Positions 1 to 8,289 of a stretch of DNA of 42,331 nucleotides are shown one piece after another (within the stretch, counting starts at the first letter, position 1; each line of letters starts with the position of its first letter). The stretch lies in IMG/VR virus record IMGVR_UViG_3300047369_000677, positions 1-42,331 of that record. One strand, given 5' to 3'. Source of the stretch: a virus. The translations under genes were made by a program, and so were the position numbers. The notes under the pieces were generated by a model. It searched no databases. It was not told the origin of the DNA and saw only the letters and a program-made list of their open reading frames with translations.

Positions 1-185
1 AATCGTTAGCTACGTTGTCTGCTTGGATACCTTCAGCACAAGCAAGCAAACGGAATTGCCAGTTACGCATCCAGTAGCGGTCAGTCCGATCACGAATCCT
101 ACGCATTGGGTCAGATCCAGCAATCTCGCCTACAAGATCTTTTGCCGCCCAACCATTGTTGAGGTAGGCATTACGAGCGGTTTGC
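1..185. repeat. Terminal direct repeat, left copy
   Basis: These 185 bases match 42147-42331 except at one position (G at 128, A at 42274). The repeat lies inside the major capsid gene and the reading frame continues across the join, so the molecule is circular or circularly permuted with a unit length of about 42,146 bp. The mismatch changes a Gly codon GGC to GGT and is silent, so it looks like population variation rather than an assembly join of unrelated sequence. Confidence 0.95.
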
Positions 186-439
186 TTGCCACTTGTTAGC
201 TTGTTAGGAGTTGCGTCATTGTCAGTAGTGTCACCAATGTTTGGCTCTACTGCTGAATCAAGATCGTTCCAATGTGGAACTTCGATAACATTACCACCGC
301 TGTTAGCTTGCGCTTGGAGAACAGGGTTAGTTACTGCGATACCACTTTCAACAAAAGCGGTTTTTTCTGGGCTGTCATTCGCTACGTAGTCAAGATAGAC
401 TTCTGGAATGACTGCATCTGAGAGTTGGGTGTTAGCCAT
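1..439 (-). CDS. Major capsid protein, N-terminal part (continues at the right end of the window)
   Basis: The ATG is at 439-437 and the protein begins MANTQLSDAVIPEVYLDYV. Reading continues in frame through base 1 into 42146-41575, giving a gene of 1011 nt and 336 residues. The start resembles the Gp13-like family of HK97-fold coat proteins, in which an early V-I-x-P-E-V segment is typical. It follows the coiled-coil scaffold gene directly, as expected for a head operon. No Shine-Dalgarno sequence is visible: the leader is A/T-rich with three CTAAC motifs in the 35 bases before the start. The split is only a consequence of where the circle was opened; the gene looks whole. Confidence 0.9.
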   Translation of the reverse strand, partial: MANTQLSDAVIPEVYLDYVANDSPEKTAFVESGIAVTNPVLQAQANSGGNVIEVPHWNDLDSAVEPNIGDTTDNDATPNKLTSGKQTARNAYLNNGWAAKDLVGEIAGSDPMRRIRDRTDRYWMRNWQFRLLACAEGIQADNVAND

Positions 440-475
440 AATATTTTATAAGTTAGTTTTTAAGTTGTTAGATTG

Positions 476-1204
476 TTAGACAGGGTTTACCTGTTCTGAA
501 TCTCTTAGTTTACGATAGTCCTCTGGAGATTCTTTGAAAAGGTTTACCCTTTCGCTCTCCGACATTTCGCTTAATTTCTTAGAAGCACCGCTTCCATTAC
601 CGCTACCAGTAGCACCGCTCCCACTAGCATTACTCCCCACTATAATAGAGGAAAATTTTTCATTGGCAATAAATTCTTTTTTGAGTTCATCAACTGTTAG
701 AGCCGATGGTTTGCCTTCATTATCTAAAACTCTTGTTACCGCTTTGCCATCTACAATTTCAGTTGTTAGACGGGCAGAAATAGCTCCGCTCATAAGGTCT
801 GGAACTGTTGAGATTTCATTAGCTAGTTTTGTTGCTACGTTATCCACAAGCATATTGCGTAAAGAACCTTCAGCTTCATTAATGCGTCCTTCGTATTCAC
901 TCGCAGTCTTTTCTAGCTTCTCTTTATAAGAACGCTCTAAAGCTTCTACGTCATCTTTACTAACAGCACCCTTGTGCAGATTAATAATCTCATCTTCTTT
1001 GGCTGTTAGCTGATCTTTAACTTCTTTTAGTTCTTGCTCTGCTTTTTGCCTACGCTCCTTCTCATGCTCTTTTGCACGTTTTAAAGCTCCAGTATCCTCT
1101 AACCCTTCAATGGGTAGCTTGTAGATGTCTCCATCTTTTTGATAAATCGTTTTTAGACTTTCATCTAATGATTCATATTCTTCAGTTGTTACGTTTAGTT
1201 TCAT
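476..1204 (-). CDS. Head scaffold protein
   Basis: This 242-residue acidic protein has a long heptad-rich central region (about residues 40-115, rich in Lys, Glu and Ala) that should form a coiled coil. A Gly/Ser/Ala-rich linker lies near residue 200 and a short charged C-terminus follows. That composition and its position between the MuF gene and the major capsid gene are those of phage scaffolding proteins (GP20-like minor structural family), which guide procapsid assembly and then leave. It is one of the few genes here with a Shine-Dalgarno-like AAGGA a few bases before its ATG, perhaps reflecting a need for high expression. A consensus DnaA box (840-848) lies inside the gene. Confidence 0.8.
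   Translation of the reverse strand: MKLNVTTEEYESLDESLKTIYQKDGDIYKLPIEGLEDTGALKRAKEHEKERRQKAEQELKEVKDQLTAKEDEIINLHKGAVSKDDVEALERSYKEKLEKTASEYEGRINEAEGSLRNMLVDNVATKLANEISTVPDLMSGAISARLTTEIVDGKAVTRVLDNEGKPSALTVDELKKEFIANEKFSSIIVGSNASGSGATGSGNGSGASKKLSEMSESERVNLFKESPEDYRKLRDSEQVNPV
840..848 (+). other. Perfect consensus DnaA box inside the scaffold gene
   Basis: TTATCCACA is an exact match to the bacterial DnaA box. It lies within coding sequence, far from the replication genes. It is listed because the phage encodes a stand-alone DnaA domain IV (15093-15434) that could bind such a site. A single 9-mer can occur by chance and no cluster was seen. Confidence 0.35.
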
Positions 1205-1255
1205 TGTTTTCCTTGTGGTTTGTTTTTTTCTTTTGGCAACTTGCCAGAAATTTTA

Positions 1256-1546
1256 CTAAAAGATTAAGTCTTTTGTTGGAGTGCTAATGCTACTTACGTT
1301 AGTAGTTTCTACATTTTGTATAAAATCTTCTGTAACGTAAAAATGTTTTGGTATTTTTCCTAAAGCCTCTAAAGGCGTTAAATGGTTATTGTTAGCGTGT
1401 TTAAAATTAAAATCATCAATCAAATCTTGTGTGGTTTTTGAGACTGAATTTAGCGCATCAGTAATAACTAAAGATAATCCACCATCATCTAAAGTGAATT
1501 TCCCATAACCAAAAATATCAAAATCTATTATTTCACTATCTATCAT
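1256..1546 (-). CDS. Small head-operon protein of unknown function
   Basis: This 96-residue acidic protein lies between the MuF-zincin gene and the scaffold gene. It starts MIDSEIIDFDIFGYGKF and has a middle segment rich in Asn and His. No signal peptide, membrane segment or known motif was recognised. Placement suggests a minor capsid or assembly component. About 50 bases separate it from the scaffold start and only 4 bases from the preceding gene, so it is part of the same transcript. Confidence 0.6.
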   Translation of the reverse strand: MIDSEIIDFDIFGYGKFTLDDGGLSLVITDALNSVSKTTQDLIDDFNFKHANNNHLTPLEALGKIPKHFYVTEDFIQNVETTNVSSISTPTKDLIF

Positions 1547-1550
1547 TCTT

Positions 1551-3647
1551 TTACAGGTTTAATGTTTCTAGTATAAAGTCAAAGTATTCTTTATCTCTCA
1601 AGAAAAATTCAGCAGGGCTTTTTAACATTCTTTCAACGCCCATTGTTAGAAGCTCAGTTGATGCTCTGTCATAAACTTTACCCATGTAAGCCTCCCCTCC
1701 TTTTTCTACCCACTTGTCTTCATAGGCTATTTCTTCAAAATCGTAATTTTTGTTTCCTGTTATTTTGCTGAGTTGTTTTGGTCTTTGCCCCTTGCCACGT
1801 TTTGCTAAAAATGCTTTTGATCGTTTGCTAACTTCTGGGTTTGCATATTCTAGGCTGTGCATAAACTCATGCAACAAAGTAGAGACATCTGTATTTGTTC
1901 TGGCGAATACAGTATTTTGACTGTTCACATAATGCGCCCTAAAAGTTTTACCCCTAATCTTTCTTTTAGTGGTGAATACAACCTTAGTTAGTCTTCCCGC
2001 TTGGTTGATAGATTGCAAATTACCAGCCCCTAGAACACCTTCTAACAGTCCCCTCGTTTCTGATATTGCCTTACTTTGGTATGGTGTAAGTTTGCCACCT
2101 CTGCCAGTTCCAGTAATAGAAAGATCATTAAGTTTGAGGTTATGCCTCTTCTTAAATATTTCAGCTTTTAGTTTTCTATCTAGTTCTTTAGTTGCATCAG
2201 ATACTTTTTTAATTTCTGCGTCCCTAATAGCCTCTAACTTAATTACCTCTTTTCTAAATTCGTTATACTTTATGGCAAGTTCTCGCCTTTGCTGTGCAAA
2301 AGCTATGTTTCTTTTGGCTTTTCTGTCAAATTTTTCATACTCAGCATATATCTCATCAAGCTTTATTGAAGCTTTTTGAAAGTTGGCATTAGCTGACAAA
2401 ATAGCTTTGTCATTAGTGTTTACCCTTGCCCCCTTCATGATTTTCTCAGCTTGCGTTGCGATAATTGCAGAGTCTCCTAAACTGCTTGCTATTGGTTCGC
2501 TTGCTCTTACTGCTCTTTCTGCTGATAGCTTGCTAAGTAAGTCGGTTACCGCTTGAGGTGGTTTTATTTTGGGTGTTGGCTTTTTAGTCCCATATTTGTT
2601 AGAAATAATAGAACTTCTCTTAGCCTTCATTTGCTCAAGTGTTAGAGGCTTAAAGTTCTTATCTAGGTTTAGCTTTGCAAACTCTTTAGCTGTTAGCTTT
2701 CCATCGTTTAACCACTTGGTTCTTTGAACTCCTATTGCTTGCTCTTGAAATCCTCTAGGTTGCGTTTTAAGCCAGTCGTAGTAAGTGCTTTTAGCAGACA
2801 CCTCACCTTTCAGAGAAGACCTAGTTCCCTCATCATCTAACTCATCTAGTCCTAGCTTTGGGTCAGTAACAAAAACAAAAGTTGATCTGCAATTAATATG
2901 TATAGGGGGCATAGGACCCTTGCCCATTTCAAACTCTAGCCCGTCTAAGCTTCTGCACTGTTGGGTAGTTCTTCCGTCTAGGGTAGCTCTCCATTTATAG
3001 GCTGTTATGATGTCACTGTTCTGCTCCCATGTCTGAAGTCTAGCAGTTGCGCTAACGTGTTGCACTGCTGTTCTAATTACCGCTTGTGCTTGCCTAGTTT
3101 GCAGACTTGTTAGACCGTCCTTAAAATTGTTAGCCCGTGTTCCCCGTATGGCTTGGGTCATTTGGCTTAGTGTTTGCCCCTCTTTGTATCCTTTGCGAAT
3201 AACTCCGTTCACTTGATTAATTCTAGTCCTAGACCAGTTTTTAACAAATGGCTGTAGTAAGTCACCAGTTGCGCTAATAGGAGACGTTAGAGCTTTGGCA
3301 TAAGCTATATTAGCCGCAGAATTAACAGTAGCACCCTTAACAAAAGAACCGATAGTATCCCTTTCAAAATTAGCATCATCTTTAGCTAGTTTCCCCAAGT
3401 CTTTTTCTAGGTCATTAACTATAGCCTTTTGATATTTCTTGTTAAGCTCTGTAGAGTAACTAATTAAACTGTTAAGCTCTTTCTTGGTTAATTCATCTAA
3501 CGAATTAACATTTAATTTTGAAGCTTTTGCAATTAAATCACGCTCAAAGCCTTTGGCTATTTTTTGGTAGTCTCTGACTTTGCCAGACTTAAACCTTTCT
3601 AACAAGACTTGATGCCTAGTTGCTATGTCTGTAATTGATCTAGGCAT
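1551..3647 (-). CDS. MuF-type head morphogenesis protein fused to a zincin-like metallopeptidase domain
   Basis: This protein has 698 residues, much longer than a plain SPP1 gp7/Mu gpF protein. Residues about 140-262 carry the MuF core, ending in the typical pattern of a Trp/Arg-rich strand, DGRTTQQC, a Pro-rich turn and INCRST. A long, partly helical linker follows (about 300-500). Near the C-terminus there is an HEFMH motif at residues 593-597 with a candidate third ligand, Glu, at about 665, as in gluzincins. MuF proteins are minor capsid proteins at the portal, and versions with enzymatic C-termini are thought to be packaged in the virion and delivered on infection. The gene overlaps the portal gene by 8 bp. 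The peptidase target is unknown. Confidence 0.85.
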   Translation of the reverse strand: MPRSITDIATRHQVLLERFKSGKVRDYQKIAKGFERDLIAKASKLNVNSLDELTKKELNSLISYSTELNKKYQKAIVNDLEKDLGKLAKDDANFERDTIGSFVKGATVNSAANIAYAKALTSPISATGDLLQPFVKNWSRTRINQVNGVIRKGYKEGQTLSQMTQAIRGTRANNFKDGLTSLQTRQAQAVIRTAVQHVSATARLQTWEQNSDIITAYKWRATLDGRTTQQCRSLDGLEFEMGKGPMPPIHINCRSTFVFVTDPKLGLDELDDEGTRSSLKGEVSAKSTYYDWLKTQPRGFQEQAIGVQRTKWLNDGKLTAKEFAKLNLDKNFKPLTLEQMKAKRSSIISNKYGTKKPTPKIKPPQAVTDLLSKLSAERAVRASEPIASSLGDSAIIATQAEKIMKGARVNTNDKAILSANANFQKASIKLDEIYAEYEKFDRKAKRNIAFAQQRRELAIKYNEFRKEVIKLEAIRDAEIKKVSDATKELDRKLKAEIFKKRHNLKLNDLSITGTGRGGKLTPYQSKAISETRGLLEGVLGAGNLQSINQAGRLTKVVFTTKRKIRGKTFRAHYVNSQNTVFARTNTDVSTLLHEFMHSLEYANPEVSKRSKAFLAKRGKGQRPKQLSKITGNKNYDFEEIAYEDKWVEKGGEAYMGKVYDRASTELLTMGVERMLKSPAEFFLRDKEYFDFILETLNL

Positions 3648-5094
3648 TATCTAGGTCATCATCATCATCATCATCAGCAATGACAGTATCTAACCCGTCT
3701 AGCTGGCTTGCGTCAATAATGTCTCTGGCTTCCTCATTGGGTAGCTCTGCAATATTAGCTTTAAGTAAATTGTTCCTTAGCTCTTCCCATGTTAGAACGT
3801 CATTCTGCCATAGTGAGAGTAACGATTGCTGATCTTGTGGCTGTAGCTTGTGAATAGAGAAGTCAGTATTAAGATCAAAAGTAATCTCTCCATCAGTGCC
3901 GATAAACTCCATGCACCACCCAAGAGCTTTTCTGATTGCTTCCGCAGTATTGTTAGCGGCTGAAGCCAAAACGCTAGTTTCTGAAGCATTTTCTAATCCT
4001 GCCTCAGTTGCCGTTCTTTGAACTGCTCTCTGTTCTACGAGCTTTGCTCCTAACGCCACCATTTGCCTTTCCTTCGTATCCATAGCCTCTTTGGGCATGG
4101 AGTTAGCAGAGGCTTGTATAAGCCCCATAGAACCGCCTTCTGGCAATGGAACTGCGCCTCTACTTCCAAGAGTAACTTGCCCCTGCAATACGTCATCTAC
4201 CCAAGCTTGAGTTAAACCAGTCATGTAAGGGGTAGGTTGTCCAGTAATGTAACAAGCTTCTTCGTAGTCTGCACTGTTGCGATAGTGGGCAAGGTTTAGA
4301 ACAGATAGATCATAAAGCGGGGGTAGGTCTGGAACTTCGTCATTGTTTTCCCACCCGATAAACTGAAAAGGTATTTCTGTTAGTGGTTGTCCTTGTGCTG
4401 AAGTCGGAACAAATTGATCTATTAACCCATAATCACCTTTACCAACTCCACCGCTACGCCTCCATATTTCAACTTGGTAAATACCTTCCACAAGTCGTAA
4501 AACTCGATACTGCTCTACAATCTCTTCTTTAAATCCGTCATCATCTTCTACATGGGTTTCAGATAGAACTACAAGAGTTAGCTTGTTCTTTGCTCCCTGC
4601 CTTTCGCTTCTCCAGTTAATAATATCAGTAGCATCATAATGTAGAATGTTAGGTCTAATTGATCCGTCAATTTGATCTTGCCTAGTTGCTACACCTTCTA
4701 CCGCTGGATAGTCTACAAATAAACCCGCTCTGCCATTTGCTAAAACATGACCAAGAACGCATTTACTTTGCTGGGTTAGAGATACCCCAGAACCATCAGA
4801 GTCTTCTATAATAGAATCTAGCAAGTCTGGAACATTTATAACGGGGTCTTTGCTAAACACTTGCCCCACTAGACCAGAAAGAGTTCTAGCAGTTACGTTG
4901 TAAAACACTGCACGTTTTAAATATTGCTGATAACGTAATTCATTTTCTGCGCTAACATCATTAACATTAGGTTTAGGCAGATAAGTGTCTTTCTTTTTCT
5001 TAATCGCTCTCTCTCCCTTAATGCAGTCTTGCACTAGCTCCCATGAATCGTATAACTCTTCATAAAGCGGGTGTTGATGGTCTACCTCTGGCAT
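3640..5094 (-). CDS. Portal protein (DUF4055 type)
   Basis: This 484-residue protein lies directly after the large terminase and before the MuF gene, the standard portal position. The N-terminus, with a Tyr/Trp-rich helix and a GERAIKKKKDTYLP segment, resembles DUF4055 portals. The family forms the dodecameric ring through which DNA enters and leaves the capsid and to which the neck attaches. An unusual run of seven Asp residues occurs near the C-terminus (encoded around 3654-3674). Its start is 3 bases from the terminase stop and its end overlaps the next gene, consistent with translational coupling. Confidence 0.85.
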   Translation of the reverse strand: MPEVDHQHPLYEELYDSWELVQDCIKGERAIKKKKDTYLPKPNVNDVSAENELRYQQYLKRAVFYNVTARTLSGLVGQVFSKDPVINVPDLLDSIIEDSDGSGVSLTQQSKCVLGHVLANGRAGLFVDYPAVEGVATRQDQIDGSIRPNILHYDATDIINWRSERQGAKNKLTLVVLSETHVEDDDGFKEEIVEQYRVLRLVEGIYQVEIWRRSGGVGKGDYGLIDQFVPTSAQGQPLTEIPFQFIGWENNDEVPDLPPLYDLSVLNLAHYRNSADYEEACYITGQPTPYMTGLTQAWVDDVLQGQVTLGSRGAVPLPEGGSMGLIQASANSMPKEAMDTKERQMVALGAKLVEQRAVQRTATEAGLENASETSVLASAANNTAEAIRKALGWCMEFIGTDGEITFDLNTDFSIHKLQPQDQQSLLSLWQNDVLTWEELRNNLLKANIAELPNEEARDIIDASQLDGLDTVIADDDDDDDLDNA

Positions 5095-5097
5095 AAA

Positions 5098-6564
5098 TTA
5101 AATTACTTGTTTTATTGTTATCTTAGTAGCTGATCTAACATTTCCGTGTAAGACTCTATAGCGGATTTCATCATAAGCGTGATCATCAGCCCCCTTTAAA
5201 ACATCCTCTGGATTGTTAGGGTCACGGCTCATTATAGGCAGAGTAGCTATAGATGCCAAGCAATTATTCATGAAGTAGATACCCGCTCCCTCTCCGTCTA
5301 TTGATGCTTTCATTCTTTGCCTTATCAAATCTAATCCTACAATCCTAGAACCAGCAGACTTGTTAGATTTTATCCAGAATACTTTTTCGTCTTCCATCTT
5401 CTTAGCTATGGTATCTGCATTTTTCTCTATTACGTTAGAGATTTGGTTATCAGCAGGACCTGCATTAACTTTACCATCTATCCAGCCTAGTTTCTTTAGC
5501 TGGCTTTCCATTTGCTTTATGCCCTGCGCTATTTCTTTAGCTGTTAGTGCTAGTCCTTTGTTAGTGCCTACCTTGTCAGCACCATACCACTCAGCTATTC
5601 TTATTAGCGTTCCCTTTGGAGGGCAAAACGTATCGCCATTCTCTAATATTGCTTCCTCCCCGTTAGCTTCAGCCCACCACCCCACAGAAAAAGGTGTAGA
5701 ACTTCCCCAGTCAAAAGAACGATCTAACCGCCATGAAAAAGGGATTCTAAACCTTGGCATAATGTGAGTATCGGAACGCCACAGATCATCCAATGCGCCA
5801 CCGCTAACAATGTTCCAGTCTCCGTTAAGCATAGCCTTAACAAGATCTGGTGAGCCTAGCCCCTCTAGGTTTCCGCTATACTCATCATAATCTAGAGTAG
5901 GGTTATCTGTTAGAAGTGCGGGTATGTATTGCCTACGCATACCACCCTCCTTTTTAGGCATTTCTACAATGTCTTTATATGGGGCATTATCTACAAAGGT
6001 AGCCTTAACCCAACTATGCCCAACTCCGCTAGGGTTAGAACCGCACAAGATGCGAGGGAACATTCCCTTATGATGATCTGGCAAAGCTAATGAACCTATT
6101 CGACAACGCCCCCGCAAATATCTGTAAATAGATTCTGTGAAGTGTGTAAGCTCATCTATCATTAGCACATGAATTTCTGCACCTTGATATTTAAATTTGT
6201 CTTTTTCATGCTGGCAGTGGCAAAGCCAAATCTTAGAGCCATTCCAAAAGGTAATAACATTCTTGGATGCATTGTAAGCGCAAATTCCTTTGCCTATCCA
6301 TTTATCTAACAAAGTGTGAAAGCCTCCGCTTCCCTCCATGTGGTTCTTGTAAAGGTCTTCTGATACCCTGCGGAATAGATACACCTGTAGCCCTGCAATC
6401 TCACAGCACCATGACAGGGCGGCAATTCTCATTAAGTGACTTTTCCCTCCACCTGCCGCCCCGCCATAGAGAATCTCATTAGCCTTGCTAAAAAATGCTT
6501 CAGACTGCTTATCATGCAATCCAATATCTAGAGCGCAATCACTCACTATCTGGCTTCTTGGCAA
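5098..6564 (-). CDS. terL: Terminase large subunit
   Basis: The packaging motor ATPase-nuclease has 488 residues. Walker A is GGAAGGGKSH at about residues 34-43 and Walker B is VLMIDE at about 133-138. A C-terminal RNase H-like nuclease is indicated by an acidic residue in RSFDWGSS near 285. It overlaps the small-subunit gene. The longest frame starts at a TTG; a GTG at 6546-6544 that overlaps the upstream stop region is an equally good or better start and would shorten the protein by six residues. No Shine-Dalgarno sequence helps decide. Confidence 0.93.
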   Translation of the reverse strand: MPRSQIVSDCALDIGLHDKQSEAFFSKANEILYGGAAGGGKSHLMRIAALSWCCEIAGLQVYLFRRVSEDLYKNHMEGSGGFHTLLDKWIGKGICAYNASKNVITFWNGSKIWLCHCQHEKDKFKYQGAEIHVLMIDELTHFTESIYRYLRGRCRIGSLALPDHHKGMFPRILCGSNPSGVGHSWVKATFVDNAPYKDIVEMPKKEGGMRRQYIPALLTDNPTLDYDEYSGNLEGLGSPDLVKAMLNGDWNIVSGGALDDLWRSDTHIMPRFRIPFSWRLDRSFDWGSSTPFSVGWWAEANGEEAILENGDTFCPPKGTLIRIAEWYGADKVGTNKGLALTAKEIAQGIKQMESQLKKLGWIDGKVNAGPADNQISNVIEKNADTIAKKMEDEKVFWIKSNKSAGSRIVGLDLIRQRMKASIDGEGAGIYFMNNCLASIATLPIMSRDPNNPEDVLKGADDHAYDEIRYRVLHGNVRSATKITIKQVI

Positions 6565-6916
6565 ACAGGTTAATAGTAGGTGTTAGGTCTTTCATGCTAA
6601 CCTCTGATTCTGTCTTGGATTTATCCTTTTGTCCCAGCATTTGCTTGCCTAACCAGATTAGCATTGTTGGGTTTCCTTGCCTAGCTAACTTCAACTGTTC
6701 ACGCCTTAGAGAAACCTTTAAACGTGCTTGCCCCTTTTTATGCGCCCTTGAAAACTCCCCGCCTTTCTCGTTAGGATCATGCCTCATGCGCTCTTCTATT
6801 GTGCTTACTGAGCAATCAAAAACCCCAGCCATATCTTCATAGGTTGCTCCTATGCTGGCTAGGTTCTCAACCATCTCTAAATCAAACTCTTTCTTTGGTC
6901 TTCCTGTTTTCTTCAT
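6539..6916 (-). CDS. terS: Terminase small subunit
   Basis: This 125-residue protein begins KKTGRPKKEFD and then has a helix-turn-helix at about residues 10-40 (YEDMAGVFDCSVSTIEERM), the DNA-recognition fold of small terminase subunits. A basic middle helix and a short acidic tail follow. It would recognise the packaging start site and load the large subunit. It sits between the ParB-like gene and terL and overlaps terL by about 26 bp at most. Family assignment rests on the fold pattern and on position. Confidence 0.85.
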   Translation of the reverse strand: MKKTGRPKKEFDLEMVENLASIGATYEDMAGVFDCSVSTIEERMRHDPNEKGGEFSRAHKKGQARLKVSLRREQLKLARQGNPTMLIWLGKQMLGQKDKSKTESEVSMKDLTPTINLFAKKPDSE

Positions 6917-6924
6917 TTGTTAGA

Positions 6925-7413
6925 TTATATTGGTTCACCGCAGTTAGCACAATGCTTAGTTTTGCTCTCTGCCTTATCCTCTAGCTCTGGGGGAGGGCAA
7001 GCGGTCATTAGCTCTTCTACAGTCTCTATCTCGAAGCCTGTAAGCTCTAAGTCAAAGTCTCCGCTGTCTATGTCTCCGATAATATCAGCAAGCTCTGAGC
7101 GGTCTATTTCTGCAAGCTCTGCTATCCTGTTGTCAGCTACTAGATATGATAGTTCATCTTTGACGTTATCAAAGTCTTGGAAGTCTACAGGAACTTCTTT
7201 TAGTCCTAGCATCTTACTTGCTTCTAGCCTCCCGTGACCAGATACAATAAATCCAGACCTGTTAGAGACTATGATAGAGTTTCTAAAGCCTTGGTGTTTT
7301 ATAATCTTTGCCAGTAGCCTAATTTGATTTGGGCTGTGGGTGTTAGGGTTTCTTGGGTGAACCTTTAAAGATTCAACGCTAACAACTTCATCATGAGAAC
7401 ACTTAACTTTCAT
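6925..7413 (-). CDS. ParB/sulfiredoxin-fold nuclease-like protein
   Basis: This 162-residue protein begins with a ParB-like domain: a VHPRNPNTHSPNQI segment, then SGHGRLEASKMLG and VADNRIAE, which are the conserved blocks of phage ParB-like proteins. The C-terminus ends CANCGEPI, half of a zinc ribbon. Phage ParB-like proteins next to terminase genes are often fused to or paired with DNA methyltransferases; no methyltransferase is present here. Possible roles are DNA binding or nicking linked to packaging. It overlaps the preceding small gene by 11 bp. Confidence 0.85.
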   Translation of the reverse strand: MKVKCSHDEVVSVESLKVHPRNPNTHSPNQIRLLAKIIKHQGFRNSIIVSNRSGFIVSGHGRLEASKMLGLKEVPVDFQDFDNVKDELSYLVADNRIAELAEIDRSELADIIGDIDSGDFDLELTGFEIETVEELMTACPPPELEDKAESKTKHCANCGEPI

Positions 7414-7603
7414 CGTATTGATCTAGCAAAAGCCTAAACATTTTAGGTTGTGAAATGTTGTTGTCTTTAGCCATTTGTCTAAACTTATCTGCATAGCTAT
7501 TATCTAGTGACATTGAGAGAATAAATCTAGGCTGGTTTAGCTTGGGTCTTCCCGCACCTTTCCTAGCTCCACCTCGTTTACTTTTAATCTTTTTAGTTTT
7601 CAT
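7403..7603 (-). CDS. Small basic DNA-binding protein, probable ribbon-helix-helix
   Basis: I chose the ATG at 7603, giving 66 residues; the longer TTG start at 7615 only adds four residues. The N-terminus is very basic and contains the AT-hook-like GGARKGAGRPK. The rest, with FILSMSLDNSYADKFRQMAK and a following helix pair, is compatible with a ribbon-helix-helix fold. It overlaps DUF3310 upstream and ParB downstream, so the three are coupled. It is probably a transcriptional regulator or DNA-binding accessory. Confidence 0.65.
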   Translation of the reverse strand: MKTKKIKSKRGGARKGAGRPKLNQPRFILSMSLDNSYADKFRQMAKDNNISQPKMFRLLLDQYDES

Positions 7604-7814
7604 TGTTATATTCAATTTCTAATAGGAGGTTGATATAATGCTTTGCTTTTAGCAAGTCTTCAACTCCGTTTTTTGTCCTGTGCCTTGTGACGTATTTAAT
7701 CACGTTAGATTCACAATAGTTAAGCTCGTTTCTTTGGCAAAAATCAACTGGCTGTATTACCAAGCTTTTATAATGGTTACCTCCTACTTGTTTTTCTTTT
7801 GCGCTTTCTGCCAT
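7593..7814 (-). CDS. DUF3310 protein
   Basis: This 73-residue protein has the DUF3310 signature: GGNHYKSLVIQPVDF, then NYCESNVIKYVTRH and EDLLKAKHYINLLLE. The family is common in phages, is sometimes annotated as a nucleotide kinase, and has no established role. Unlike most genes here it has a clear Shine-Dalgarno-like AAGGAAG upstream of its ATG. It overlaps the genes on both sides. Confidence 0.85.
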   Translation of the reverse strand: MAESAKEKQVGGNHYKSLVIQPVDFCQRNELNYCESNVIKYVTRHRTKNGVEDLLKAKHYINLLLEIEYNNEN

Positions 7815-7978
7815 TGTGCCACTTCCTTTTCGTTTTCTAAGTCACTTTCTCCCATTGCTGGGATACGTTTTGGTTTTTTGTTAGAAAATATTTTATCCCA
7901 ATTTGCTCTGTATTTGTCAGTGCTTGGTTTAGAAATTAGGCTGTCTCCTGTGATGCTGTTTTTTGATCTTTTATCCAT
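7784..7978 (-). CDS. Small hydrophilic protein of unknown function
   Basis: This 64-residue, Lys-rich protein overlaps the AP2-like gene before it by 43 bp and the DUF3310 gene after it by 31 bp. No motif was recognised. The tight overlaps support translation by coupling, but they also mean it could be a shadow of the flanking frames. Confidence 0.45.
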   Translation of the reverse strand: MDKRSKNSITGDSLISKPSTDKYRANWDKIFSNKKPKRIPAMGESDLENEKEVAQWQKAQKKNK

Positions 7979-8244
7979 TTGGCTTCTCCTTGTGCTTGCA
8001 TGGCTACAGCTTTAGCTTTGTTCCATTCTCTCATTCTCCCGCAATAAACCTTTTTGTTATCTTTGAAGATGTTAATAATGTAACAGCCATGCGCTACGCT
8101 GTAATGGCATCCTTTAACGCCTGTATTCACCTTGTGGCTTTTCTTAGTTTTGGTTTGTTTTGCGTTTAGATATTTTAGTCCAGTATCTAACGCCTTTAAT
8201 TCTCTTGCGCTCCAATCCGATAAGATTGATTTTTTGTTACTCAT
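7936..8244 (-). CDS. AP2-like DNA-binding protein
   Basis: This 102-residue basic protein has a central segment (about residues 44-85: GVKGCHYSVAHGCYIINI, then KKVYCGRMREWNKAKAVAMQ) that matches the three-strand-plus-helix pattern of phage AP2 domains, which usually accompany HNH homing endonucleases. No HNH nuclease is attached or adjacent. It may be a free regulator or a remnant of a homing enzyme. A candidate sigma70-type promoter (TTGACT, 18 bp, TATTTT) lies upstream at 8254-8283. Confidence 0.65.
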   Translation of the reverse strand: MSNKKSILSDWSARELKALDTGLKYLNAKQTKTKKSHKVNTGVKGCHYSVAHGCYIINIFKDNKKVYCGRMREWNKAKAVAMQAQGEAKWIKDQKTASQETA

Positions 8245-8253
8245 GATATTGAT

Positions 8254-8283
8254 AAAATACTTTTAAAGTGGTCAATCAGTCAA
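8254..8283 (-). promoter_or_regulatory. Candidate promoter ahead of the packaging/head operon
   Basis: On the minus strand TTGACT and TATTTT are separated by 18 bp, just before the AP2-like gene and after the early region. It does not carry the conserved leader of the five early promoters, so it may belong to a different temporal class. This is inferred from the hexamers only. Confidence 0.35.
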
Positions 8284-8289
8284 CTCTTT

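Noticed and set aside
534-929. Plus-strand open frame opposite the scaffold gene, and many others of 60-150 codons across the window
   Set aside because: They are antisense to well-supported minus-strand genes, have low-complexity Leu/Ser-rich products, and lack neighbours, leaders or domains.
3654-3674. Asp run in the portal as a sequencing artefact
   Set aside because: The run alternates GAT and GAC codons and lies near a normal C-terminus, so it reads as a genuine acidic tail.
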